From Steinernema hermaphroditum (lineage: Eukaryota; Nematoda; Chromadorea; Rhabditida; Steinernematidae): a stretch of 64,000 nucleotides of DNA. The stretch spans positions 12,710,001 through 12,774,000 of the forward strand of contig CM059621.1 in NCBI GenBank assembly GCA_030435675.1, written 5' to 3'. How positions within the stretch are numbered: position 1 is the stretch's first letter; each line of letters starts with the position of its first letter. Made by a program: the position numbers and the translations under genes. The notes under the pieces are model-generated. The model searched no databases and was not told the DNA's origin. It saw only the letters and a list, made by a program, of their open reading frames with translations. Of the stretch, positions 11,091 to 22,550 are shown in pieces.

Positions 11091-13551
11091 TAATAATTCA
11101 TTTTTTTGCAGCGGGTGCTGTTAACTACAGGTGTTTCACAAATGCAAAAACAGAGACAAAGAAAAAGAAGTCGCATGCATTTCGAGGTATCTGGGTTGTA
11201 GGTATGCAATATAAAACCTTCTTGAATTCTTCTTTTCAAGTAGGAAAAGGAATATCTTCGTCACGCGCATCCATCAGGACCACTTTCACACATATCGCGC
11301 CGTGAAGTCATCCATCTGCGAACGACGCCAATTCTGACATGGGCGTTCTAAAAGTGCAAACGCGGACGAATGGACTTAAACCCCCGGCTGCCGTCCAGAG
11401 CCATGGCCTCGGGCTCTAGAACCCGTGACGCACTCGTGCAAATCCAAAACGAATCGATCGCGCGCGAAAAAACGTCTCGACGTCGTCGTCGGCATCCCGA
11501 AGAGCGCCAAAAGGGTGAGTTATGCATTTGTAAGAGGAGGCCGGGGCAAACAAGCCATCGCCAATGCATCGAAGTCCCAATTAATTAAGCAAAGCAAGTG
11601 GTGCGGGAAGAAGTTCCTAGGGGAGCGATATGAAGGGGAGAGGGGAGCGAGGAACGAGTTTAGAGTGAAAATTGAGTGCTCACGTGCCTTTCAGCCGAAC
11701 ATAATGGGGAAAGTCGAAAAGAGAATTGGCGGAGGGAGGGTAAACAGCGCGTTGTTGCGAATGTTTTGTGCGTCGAGAGGACACAATCCACGAGAAAACA
11801 AACAAGCGTGGCAGGCTGGTTAGGTGTGCAAAAGTGTTCCAGAGCGTTTGCACTTGGAGGTGACAATGTGGTAATTATAGAACAGCGAACAACAAGCAAA
11901 ACAATGAAAACAAAACTTCCGTTTTCACGGATCACGTCATAACATCGTATTAGTTCATGAAATATCAATTCATGGATTATCTAGACGACACATAGCAATT
12001 AATTTTTAATAGCTTTTCGACTTCTGATGTCAGAAATGGATATGAGACTCTGTGCCGATTACCATAAAGCCTGCCACGTCATGGAATATGTTATGGATCA
12101 AACACCATGGAAATCCAAACAGCACTTGATGAATTCTAAATGTACCCTTGATTTATGATCTTCAAGCGTGTCGTAATCAAGATTAGCCTTGGTACTTCCA
12201 ATCGAGTCGACTCGGCGTTTTCTGGCCCGAATACCAAGCCTACTCAAGATAGACTATTTCAAGGAACGGTGAATACCAGGCCGAAACGTCCACATCGTGT
12301 TTATGGACCCACAATCAAAATGTTTATAATCAGCTTATGGCAACTGTTCGCGAGTTCCTTAGTGGTGCGAAGGATTAAAGGCCATCAGTCCCTTCTTCTG
12401 AAGATCATTCACCAGTCAAATTCTAAATCTGGGTGTACAAAAAGGCGTGTGCTTCAAAATGGTGACAGAAATGAATAATACGAATTGAATTTGTGAAATT
12501 GAAGAAGGTTGTAAGCTTCTGTCCTTCCATGTAGACCTAAATGAACCTCAAATTTGAGATTCATTCATTCTCCAAGGATGGGACGGCTGCATCTCATCAA
12601 ACGAATAAAACGAACTGGCTTCAAAGGATGTTTTTCTTGTTATTACATTTCCTATGTGACTTGCTCTCGAGCACAACATGTTGACATTCGAGAGTTATCC
12701 AATTACGAGGGGTGTTTTTGAAAAATAACGACAGAAAACCGATCCTAACGACTGGAAAAGTGAGAATTTTCCATATTTGGCTTATTTACATCCTCATTTA
12801 CATACACTTTACATGTTGAACTCAGAAGTTCTAAACTTCGAAGAGCTCATGAATGACTACCACGCGACAAAGCCAAACCCACACACTCCTCTTCTGCGTC
12901 GAATAACCGCAAAACATCAATAGGCGTCCTCACGAAAGGACTCTTTCGGTGCGCGGGACAGTCGCTCGGTTCCGAGGGGAGGGCGTCCGTTCGCGTGCGT
13001 TGACATGGAAACACTGCGGCCGATCACAACTGAATAAACAGTCTGCCCCGATGAGGTCGCGGATGTTGCCTAAAGTGGCGTCTTTTGGGGCGCTCCCGGC
13101 GAAGTGTCCGATTTCACGCCGCCGAAAGAAGAAAAAGTCACGCTAGACGGAAAGCTATCCGACGCGCCTTTTCATCTTTCCATCAAAAAGAGGAGAGTTT
13201 ATTCGACTATTGTTTTATGTCGCCCTTTTAAAGAGGAACAAAAGGGACAAAACGATAAATAATTCATGCGGAAGCCGACATTTTGAATGGCCCTTGCCCG
13301 CAGGTGTTCGGATATTCGATTCATGAAGGGCTTCAAGTGCTGTGAAACATGTGGGGAAATATGTAATAGAAAAGTTGTTTATTAGAGTAATGGAAAGCCC
13401 TGGATATCCAGAACTTCCCATAGCTGAGTCGAACATGTTTAATTATAAAAATGGATGCCCCAGACAGCTTTGATGATGCAAAAAGAAGATGAAGATGCAA
13501 GAAATACGGGCTTGGAACGGTTAAAAAGGTGTTAATTAGAAGCAGAAAAAA
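11091..13551. other. Intergenic, nothing recognised
   Basis: Several open frames of 60-130 codons occur on both strands but none has a recognisable domain or exon-like context. A GC-richer patch lies at 12.94-13.15 kb. Confidence 0.4.
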
Positions 13552-13692
13552 TATAGGGTGGCCCAAACAGGGCACCTAGACAGAGAAAGCCATTCAGAAA
13601 TTCAGATCTCTCCATTTAACATTTAATCGAGTCTTATAAATAACATTCCATACTTTTTTCTGTCTAGATGCCCTTTTTGGGACACCCTGTAT
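13552..13692 (+). repeat. Mariner-like MITE, copy 2
   Basis: Ends tagggtggcccaaacagg and gccctttttgggacacccta-type inverted repeats, flanked by TA, with the family core cattcagaaattcagat and ctgtctagatgccc. No coding capacity. Confidence 0.7.
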
Positions 13693-15943
13693 GATAAGGC
13701 GATAATGGGCATTATTTCCCCCTTACTCATGAAATAGATCGTACCAAGTCTTGCCTACTTCGCATCGAGGTTCACCCGTCTCCACAATCGGAAGTTTGTG
13801 GGAACAAACAGAGCCAATTTCAGAACCCGAGAACAAAAACGGCGAAGACGAAAACAAATCTCCACAGCAAAAGCGAAGATGAATAATTCGACGAAAGCAA
13901 AGCGCCGTGGAAACTGGCGTCCCTTCGAGAATTCTCAGCTGACTTCCCCTTTTAGCACGAATGCCTAATCCCAAGACACTCGCGCAGAAGACCCGAAACA
14001 ATAGGACATCGCTGAACTGATCTGCGCGCGGCCCTCGGCGTCGTATCGGCGACACGAAGAGCGCCTCGGGCGGAAAAGGAAACCCGGAGAAGGGCGCGCA
14101 GATCGATAGGCGACGCCGAAAAGTTCAGATTGGCGAAAGTCGGTAATTGAGGTAAAAAGTGGAATTGGAAGATGGGCGGGTTTGCTTTGTCGTCCTGTTA
14201 CGCTACGCAAAAAAAAGCGAAAGGGTCGAATTACAGAAGGAAATAGAGGACTGCACGTTTTTATGACGCTTAACAAACGGAATGCTGGTGGAAGTGTTGC
14301 GTAGTGTATGCCACAGAGAATTTTGGGCATCATCTATCGCTGATTGAGCTATAAAGTCCGGTTCTCATTAGAACAGAACAGCTTCAGAATTCAGAGACAT
14401 GGCCGTACTTCATGGCTTTGTATCCATAAGTATTACTGAAAGACGGTACAAATCTGCTATCATTCATTGAATCTTTGAAATTCGACGAGACTTTCAATTA
14501 GGTTACCATAGGCTAATTCCTATCTCGAAAAAAATTAGAAGCAGACATCAAAAGTAATTAAATCACCACAGAGTAAGGGCACAAGACTCGCTAGCCGGCA
14601 CTAGCCACCGGCTATTCGTTTCCATCAAGCTCAAAAAAGTGCCAAACGGCCTTTTTCCAAAAATGAACTCTGCGGGCCGAGCACCCAATTACCCAAACAC
14701 TGCTCAACAAGTGAGCAATTATGGCTGCGCAGACAGCTGCTCGGATGTTCCGGAGCCGGAATCGATAGTCCGGCAGATGCGCGCCGAGACGGATTTAATT
14801 GGATTTCGAAGGTTTTTGCGACTCCGTCGAGAGCCAAGAAGACCGCCGAGTGACCGCCGCCGGGGACGTGGGTGGCCCTTTGGCCCTTTGGCGGATCGAT
14901 TCCCGCGCCGCATTGTCATAATTACAAGGGGGCGAAGCGGAGAGGATAATGGCGACGGATCTGGTGTGCGCGAGAGGATAATCGATGTTTCGCGGACGGA
15001 TGAGCGTCGCGCGGAGGGCACGTCGGGGTCGCGGACACCTTTCGAATTGATGGCTTTAATGAAGTTGTTCTAACGGCTTTTTGATGCATTGATGAGGGAA
15101 ACATTTAGGTCGGGATGGGGGTTATATGAGGGCTGCAGAATCAATTAGATTGATGAGGCTCATTTAGAATTCGTAGAAGTAAAAACATTGAGAAGAACTT
15201 CCTACTCAATAGGGACCGGTCAAAGGTGTCACAAGACGATCGGTATGAGTCCAGTGCCAAACGAGTGGCCTTATCGAGCATATGAAGATGTGTATAACTG
15301 TGACATAGCCTACTGTCTTCGTTCATCGGAAAAACGACAATACAGTCCCTCAGGGAAGTTGCTTAGAGAGGCTCTCAAGAGTGGGATCCGACGGGATCAA
15401 TGTCATCTGCCTTTCCCTCGGATAAACGGTCCTCATGTTGACGTTCCGCAGTTCCGTCGCCACTTCCAAAGCTGTGCACGGGATGGTGATTCCATTTCTT
15501 ATCACTACTCCACACTACACCGGTCGTGTCATATAATAAGTCATCATAAATGGCCCATTATTCTCAGCCGCCACATCTCACAAACATGTTAAAAACATAG
15601 AAAACTTTGTGGAAAAATGGAAACTTTCTGTGAACTTCATTGTCCGTGGTCATATGCAATAAAGAGGGGGAAATCCCTGTAAGTAGACAGCTCTGTCTTG
15701 TTTCTCAAGCTCAAGATCATTTGGAGGGAAAGTCTCTGATCGACCGGTAACATCGCTTCGGACACTCTCTGAGCGTCCGATTGGTCAGATGGCAAACCCT
15801 GTGGCACGACGCCAGACAACCGGCTTCGTAAGAAGTCCACCATTAAAGGTCGACGACCACCAAAGTCCAAGACGGAAAAAGAATCATCTCTCCAAAAGCG
15901 TTTAAAAAATAAATTGGGAATTTCTTGTCTTGCTGGTTTGCAT
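13693..15943. other. Intergenic, GC-rich patches, no supported gene
   Basis: Open frames at 13.7-14.3 kb (-) and 14.6-15.6 kb (both strands) carry no domain that I recognise and have no paired splice signals. A frame at 15637-15870 (-) is the least random looking, but is unassigned. Confidence 0.35.
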
Positions 15944-16217
15944 TAGAGTTGTCATCGGGTCGAACCCGAAAATCCTCATTTTTTGCAGTACGGACCAATT
16001 TTGAAGTCCAATCGAGAAACTTCCAAGTGCGCTGGCTTCGCCCCAACGTCGCGGCCCAGAATAGTCAAAAAATTTGACCGAGGAACGAAAAAGTCCATTC
16101 AATATAATAAGTCATCGGGGCGAAGCCAGCGCACTTGAAAGTTTCTCGATTGGACTTCAAAATTGGTCCGTACTGCAAAAAATGCGAATTTTCGGGTTCG
16201 ACCCGATGACAACTCTA
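15944..16217. repeat. Foldback element, 101-bp inverted arms
   Basis: Left arm 15944-16044 and right arm 16117-16217 are near-perfect reverse complements, separated by a 72-bp spacer. The arms include ggttcgacccgatgac and gcttcgcccc with its complement. Transcription would give a long hairpin. No open frame. Confidence 0.85.
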
Positions 16218-17138
16218 GTTTGCATATTCCGTTAGATGGCATATTATTTCAGAATTTTAGAATTTAGCGAATAAAACAAAGTTATTTCCGCATTGATATC
16301 AAGATGAACTTTGTGACGAGCATCCCTATGAATACAAAATTCATTTTATGACCGAAGTGTCAGCAAGAAGACATTGCAAAGAAAACCAAACATCAAAAGG
16401 TCGCTTAGGAAGTTCCTATTTCTTATCTCTCTTAGGCGACAACACGGGACGCATCGTTTAATTGCATTACACTTATCACTTTCCAAGATAGTCCGACTCT
16501 TGCTCCAACCGATCAAGCTACGATAAACAGGACATTATGAGGGGGTAGAAAATCAAAACATTAACGCCTCTTCGAACAATCAAATATTTTGGACTTACTG
16601 CACAAGCAGTAGTACCATGTGAAACTCTAACGACTGTCGAAATGATCGAAACTCAGAGGATCTTCAAAACGAATAGACTTCATATGAAATAGAAAGAATT
16701 ACTTTTTGTCCTTTTTATTATGGCTTAATGTTAGTCGCCAACTGATTAAATTTCCCGTGAAATAAGACTTTTGATGTCTCTCTGTTGCAACGTCAACGGT
16801 GCCACCAAAAATTCCAAATTACAAAATCCCATTCCTTAACAGTTAACATTGAGTCGCTGGCTATTGTATCGAGTCCGTCAGAAACCATATAAATTTGCGC
16901 TGACTTGCATGACGCAACACAAGCAAAAGGGGTGTGTTCTATTCCGGCATAAAAAGGAGGCTTATCGCACCATTTTCTTGTCTTTTTTCTGTGTTATGTT
17001 CCCATGTAGTGTTCTTGCTAGTTGCCCTAACCTCACCTCACCCTGTACTATGTTAAGCCTGATATCTTAATCAATGCTTCCAAGCCCCCAGATGCAATCG
17101 TTGTAGTTGAACATTACGTTTCCTCTCGTGTCGTCAAG
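16218..17138. other. Upstream region of the helicase gene
   Basis: No gene recognised. It must hold the promoter and the first exon of the helicase gene. One candidate is an ATG near 16996 (frame MFP) with a donor gtagtg that would join in phase to the acceptor at 17138. Confidence 0.35.
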
Positions 17139-20100
17139 TGTCACGCCTACAAAATGACCCATTTAGCCCATTTGAAAGCTACAGTTTTTCACGTGCTCCA
17201 ACTCCACATTTTCCACGATGGTATACAGTAACGAAGAGAAAGGTCAGTGCCGTCGGAGGCGGCGAACATCCAGCTATTCCTTCAGGCAATGACTACGCTG
17301 CCAGTGAAGAATCGCCACAAGGATCGGGGGGCCTTCTTGAACGAGTGAATGACGAACCCAAGCAGATTCCGCCCTCTGTAATCGACCATAATAGTCTTCC
17401 GGGGTCAGGTCAGTTCGATCGGAAAAATCACAAAATACTCAGCACAACTTTAGACCTCATCAATGGCGATGTCATCGAAGGGAGCCCCAACACCAAAGAG
17501 CTCAGTTCAGGTCCGTTCCATAGTTACAACAGCAAGTGGTTAGCGAAATACTCTTTAGATGGCGATACCGATGAGAAATGGCAGCATTTTCCAGAGGATT
17601 CTCCCTTCGTAGTTCACGACTACGTTCCCGATGGTTTCGTGCTGTCGAACATCGACAACAAGGACAACCTGGTCTTCCTTCCAAACGCAAAAGTGGACAG
17701 CAGATGCGACCTCGTCGTCGGCGACGTCATCGACCTGAGCTTCCATAACGACGATCTGAACCCTCCGCTGCGCTATGAGGGAAGCCCACAGAAATGGATA
17801 ACTCGTACGGTGTACGAATCCATTAATAAAGACGACAAGAACAAAAGGAAGACGAAGACGATTTATGGAGTGAAGGATCAGAACGGACAGCTGATCATAA
17901 CCCACGGGAGTGCAACCGTGAGAGTCCTGAATGGAGGAAAGGAAGTGACGGAGATAAAGCGACTAGGCACCGGCGTTCCATTTGCGTTCGACATAGATGT
18001 GGATAAAGACTGGACCGCAGAAGCCGACGGCTACTGTATCGAGTCCACAACGGGCCTGAAAAAGGAGATCTCCAATCTCCGATGCGAAGCGATCTTAGTG
18101 GACCCCTACGGCCCCACCGGAGCCCACCTCCAGAGCAAGGAGCGCTGTCGACTCGACGCTCATCGTCTTCTTCTTGGAAAGTACGTGGAGGCATTCAAGG
18201 ACCGCGAGGAATCCGATTTTTCGCCATACAAGGAGAGGACATGTCGCTGGACCAAATCTTCAGCCTATAGAGGACACTGCGACTTTGGAGAAGGGCTTCC
18301 AAAGGGATACGCGATCGACACTACCATCCTGATGCAGACGCTGGGGAAGGACAAGAAGCAGGAGAAGAAACTGCGCGCCAAAATCACGATGATCGGTGAC
18401 ACGTGGTTCCATTTCCGAGTGGAGGAGGCGTTCGAGAAAGACTGCGCCGTGATGTACGCAGAAGACTACAATATGATTCATGGAGTCAAATTCACGGTCC
18501 AGCTCATTGACGTGGAAAAAGACGAGCTGATCTCCTACATCGAACAAAAACTCGAGGCGAATCTTGGTTGCTATGCGGCGGAAACGGACGAAAGCAAAGT
18601 GGGCGCGGCGGAACGCGGCCTCCGACTGCTTCGCAACACCGAAATCGTCGAGGACTTCAAGCCCACAATCATCGGACAACACAACTTGTTCAAGGTGGGA
18701 GAGGTGGAGAAGCGACTGGACAAAGACCAGCAAAGAGCGATCGATTCGCTCGCCTTCCACGAGCGGCCTCCGAAGTTCTCCGTGCTCACCGCCTGTCCGG
18801 GAACGGGCAAGACTCTCTGTGCCGCCGCTACAGTTCAGGCGAACGCCACTAAAGACGGCCTAAAGAAGGTGCAAGTGGTGCTGGCGATGACCAACTACGC
18901 CGTCGATCACATGGCCGAGGCTCTTCACAAGATCGGTGGATTCCGCATTCTGCGAATCTATTCCAGCAGCGCCAGAAGGAAGCTGAACGAACAAGAACCG
19001 GAGTATGGACTGAACAGCATCATCAAAGCGCTGATGACGAGCATTCCAGCCAATGGGTCGAAGACGCCTACCCGAGAAACGGAAGAAGTTCTCCATAGTT
19101 TCAAGCGGAATGAGGTGGAACTCGATGAATTCGAAAAGAAAGGCATCAAAGCTGGCAAGGAAAAGCGATTCGAGGAACTAAGAGACGCCGAGAAGGAAGC
19201 TGTAGAAGCTTTCAGGACGAAAGGTGCTGGAGAGCTGAAGAAACTGAAGCAAATAAAGGCCGAAAGAGAGCATTTAGTAGCGACGCAGAAACTCAAATTC
19301 GAGGAACTGAAGGAGCAACGGCGACAGCTCACTAAAGAAGTCTACGACATCGTCATGGAATATTACTGTCCACACGTGATTCTGACGACAACAGACAGCT
19401 ACTTGCGCTATCGACTGAAGCACGCGTTCTCCACTTCGACGGCTCAGACTACAATTCGCCAGGATACGATAACCGGCAACGTCTACAAGAACCCTTTCGA
19501 AGTCTTCTTCGAGAGCAGCAGACGCGTTAGTCGTCTTCTCGTAGAAGAGGCCTCACAACTGGATCTGGCGCGCTTCACCGTTCTCATGGCCCTCAACAGG
19601 AACACCGAACAGATCGTCCTCGTCGGAGACCCCAAGCAGATGCCGCCCTTCTTCTCTGTCGCCAGCGACAGTCGTCTACGGGAGTACGGTAGCCAATCAG
19701 TGCTGGACATGCTGCTCGAGAATGAACACTGCGTCCACTTCAAGCTCAAAATCGGCTACCGTAGTCACCCTGATCTGCAAAAGCTCACCGCGCTCTTCTA
19801 CCCCGACCTGAAACGTAAAGACTTCCCTAACGCCCAGGAACTTTGGGAGAACAACCCTGACGCGAAGTGGGACATCTGGGTGGGCCTCAATCGCATCGTT
19901 CCTTCGGCGACCGAAGCCCCTCCGAAGCTCTCGCGAGGACCTCTACAGTTCCGACTCATCAGAGGCCAGAGCGAGAAGAACAACTCCTTCTCGCAAACCA
20001 ATCGCGTTGAAGCCAAAGTGGCGCTCAAGCTAATTCAAGAAGCGCTCGCATGCGACGTGAAGCGCGAAAACATCGGCGTTATCTGCATCTACGCCGGACA

Positions 20101-20425
20101 AGCGGCTCTGATGCGCACGGAACTCAATAGCGTCGGCATCGACGACGACGATATCGAAGTGGCTACGGTGGATTCGTTCCAAGGACGTGAGAAACACTAC
20201 ATCCTCCTTCTGACGACGCGCACGGAGGGGACCACCGTAGGCGAATGGAGCGAATTCATCAGAGACGAGCGGCGCATGAATGTCGCCACCTCGCGCGCCA
20301 TCCACGGAATGATCATCCTCGGAAGCGCCTGGATGGAGAATGTGTGGAAGATGGTGTTCCAGTACTGCAGTCAGAACAGACTCATCCATGAGGACACACA
20401 GTATGTCGTAGAAGAAGAGGATTGA
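17139..20425 (+). CDS. Superfamily 1 (UPF1-like) helicase, single long exon
   Basis: One uninterrupted frame of about 1,094 codons. Motifs (residue numbers from 17138): Walker A CPGTGKT about 553, motif Ia VVLAMTNYAVDHMAE, a long charged coiled-coil insertion about 650-750, motif II VEEASQL about 803, motif III VGDPKQMPP, motif IV GYRSHPDL, motif V TVDSFQGRE, motif VI RRMNVATSRA. This is the UPF1/SETX/ZNFX1 class of RNA/DNA helicase; the N-terminal 500 residues carry no CH or zinc-finger domain that I recognise. There is no in-frame ATG before about residue 385 and a stop lies just upstream (17108), so a small upstream exon with the start must be spliced to the acceptor at 17138. It is not UPF1 itself. 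The lack of introns over 3.3 kb contrasts with all neighbours. Confidence 0.82.
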
Positions 20426-21580
20426 AATAATAATGTGTAATTTATTGAAGTCTTTTGTATGTCTTGACGTTGTGTGCCTCTTCTGTTCGAGTAAACTTTA
20501 GAAAACCAACAAAAACCACGCACTACATTTCCCAATCATGTTCCACAATCTGCCATAAAAGACTCAAGGCAAACTTATACGTGCTCATGTTGCACGACAG
20601 CGCCACTCCTCGTCTCAAAACAATCACGTCCTCTCTGCAAGCGATCAATCGATAGGCTTCCTGCTCTGCCTCCTCCAAGGCGTCCCTCTCCTCGTTCCAA
20701 CTTCCGCCTCATGGTGTTTTCCCTCCTCACACTCCTCACGTCGATGAGGGCACAAAACCGAAACTACAAAGCGCGCGCAAACTGATCACACTTCTCTTCC
20801 ACGCGTTATTTGTGCGCCGCTGCGGATCGATAGGTCACTTCTTCAGAGACTCCCGTTTACCTGTTCTGCTGGTCGACGACACGTTGGCTCATTTCGGTCT
20901 CAGTTTTACGTGCAGCTTTGCTGATCGCGCTTCTTGTGTGACTGTTTGTGTCTATTCTGTATTCTTGCGATCTTTTGGTATTAAAGGCTTCAGAAAAGCG
21001 GTGCAAATGCAATTCAAATTCTGATTGCTAGCTTTTCGCCGCTGTTTGGCCGTTGTGATTTACGATAAGAGATGGGTCAAAAGAGATCCTTTCCAAAGGA
21101 TTTCTTGTTTGTTAATTGTTGAAAATTTACAATTGAAACTTTTCGTTGTTTTAAATGTTAGTTGGAAATGAAAGAATCACGCGATTTGTGATTGTTATAT
21201 CCATATGTCCCATATGAACGTTGTCCTGTAATTTGGAGACGCGAAGAAAAGGGCGATGCACAGTGGTTATTAATAAGATCGTAACCATTCATTTAAAGCT
21301 AATAGTAATGCAGACAGCAGTCTCCTCACAAGAAACGCCTACTTTTGCTTGTAAAAAATAGACTAAAACATTACTAGATAAGCCGTGTAAATCTGTTAGT
21401 TGGACAAAAGTCACTAAGAAATATGACCAAAAATGATCCATCGATCAATTGATCAACAATACGACATTCATTTTCATTGGAAGTCCTAGCCTTCAAAGCA
21501 CACACGCCTCATGAAGCACTGTTTCGCATAATTCCGACAAGAATTCACGGAGGTACTCTCATATAAAACGCCAAGATACG
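20426..21580. other. Intergenic, nothing recognised
   Basis: Contains the 3' flank of the helicase gene and presumably the promoter of the aquaporin gene. No supported exon, RNA gene or repeat. Confidence 0.45.
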
Positions 21581-21587
21581 GTTTCAG
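21581..21587 (+). promoter_or_regulatory. Probable trans-splice acceptor of the aquaporin mRNA
   Basis: gtttcag ends 6 nt before the start codon at 21594, with no coding exon upstream. In nematodes this placement usually marks spliced-leader addition. Confidence 0.5.
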
Positions 21588-21593
21588 ATCAAC

Positions 21594-22513
21594 ATGATCC
21601 AGACGGACATCGACTTCGGCCCGATGATGATCGCGGCGGCCTACTACTGCATTGTCTTCATCATGGGCGAACTGACGAGAAACCTGGTCGACCGGGTGGC
21701 CAAGAAGGGAAGCAACACTTACATCTTCGGCATCGAGGCCATTGCCACCGCTCAGATGTGCACTTGTGTCTATGAAAACGGTCCGTTTGCCCATGGGAAC
21801 TCCTCCTACTGTGGCTTCTAGGCATCATGATCAAGCACTACGGTCCCCTCGGCTTCTTCTTCACCGTATCTTCGCTTCTCTTCGTCGGAGGATCCATCAA
21901 CCGTGGCGCTTTCGTGTCGCCCCTGGCCCCCATCGAGATGTATTTCTACAAAACGATCACGTACGATTCAGCCCGAATTCCCCTTCGGACCTAGTGATTT
22001 AGGCTGAAGAAGCTGCTGATCACCCTCTCCGCCGAGGCGGTCGGAGGTTACTCGGCCTTCAGAATCGCCCGCAGCCTTTGGTACTACTCGATGAGTCTCA
22101 GTCCCGAGCACGAGTTACAGTATGCCGCTTCGTCCTGCGCCCTCGCCTACAAACTGCCTTTTGCCTTCGCCGTCGCCTTTGAGATCGTCGGCTGCTTCCT
22201 CATGAAGCTCATCTTCAACCGCATTCCCCTCAACAGCAAGCAGTACTTTGTCCCCGTTGTCGTCTCCTCCTTCTTGAGTTTCGGTGAGTCGACTAAACAG
22301 AGAGCTAATGGAATGTTCCCCCTTTCAGCCCTGGTGTACATCGGTGTTCCCGGCCTTAACCCTACCGTCGCCTCCTCGCGTCTTCAGGGCTGCTCGGGTC
22401 TCACGACACAGTGGTTCCTCTTCACATACTGGCTCTGTCCTGCCATCGGATGGATGGCCGCCGCCCACTACGACAGACGCGGAAAGGCGAAACCGTCCAA
22501 GAAGAAGAAGTAG
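21594..22513 (+). CDS. Superaquaporin, AQP11/12 type
   Basis: Exons 21594-21780, 21822-21960, 22003-22283, 22329-22513; 792 nt, 263 aa in frame. Multi-pass membrane channel of the unorthodox aquaporin branch (nematode aqp-9/-10/-11 group), often in the ER or intracellular membranes. Seen: MGELTRNLVDRV, an amphipathic block IEAIATAQMCTCVYENG as in AQP11, GGSINRGAF at about residues 85-93 where the first NPA box should be, and GVPGLNPTVAS at about 208-218 at the second box, followed by the closing WFLFTYWLCPAIGW helix. Box positions match AQP11 (about 99 and 216). So the motifs are NRG and NPT instead of NPA and NPA. The basic tail GKAKPSKKKK could be an ER retention signal. Confidence 0.78.
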
Positions 22514-22519
22514 ACGTTA

Positions 22520-22543
22520 TTTATTGGTTCCACAGGGAATAAA
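22520..22543. terminator. Interlocked poly(A) signals of two convergent genes
   Basis: AATAAA on + at 22538-22543 serves the aquaporin; TTTATT at 22520-22525 (AATAAA on -) serves the SAMHD1-like gene. The stops are only 37 bp apart, so cleavage of each transcript would fall inside the other gene's terminal exon. Confidence 0.6.
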
Positions 22544-22550
22544 TCGATTT

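Noticed and set aside
15188..15592. 134-codon + frame as a gene
   Set aside because: No domain, no splice context and a composition like the surrounding intergenic DNA.
16190..16217. tRNA-like ggttcgacccg motif
   Set aside because: It is part of the foldback arm and no acceptor or anticodon stem can be built around it.
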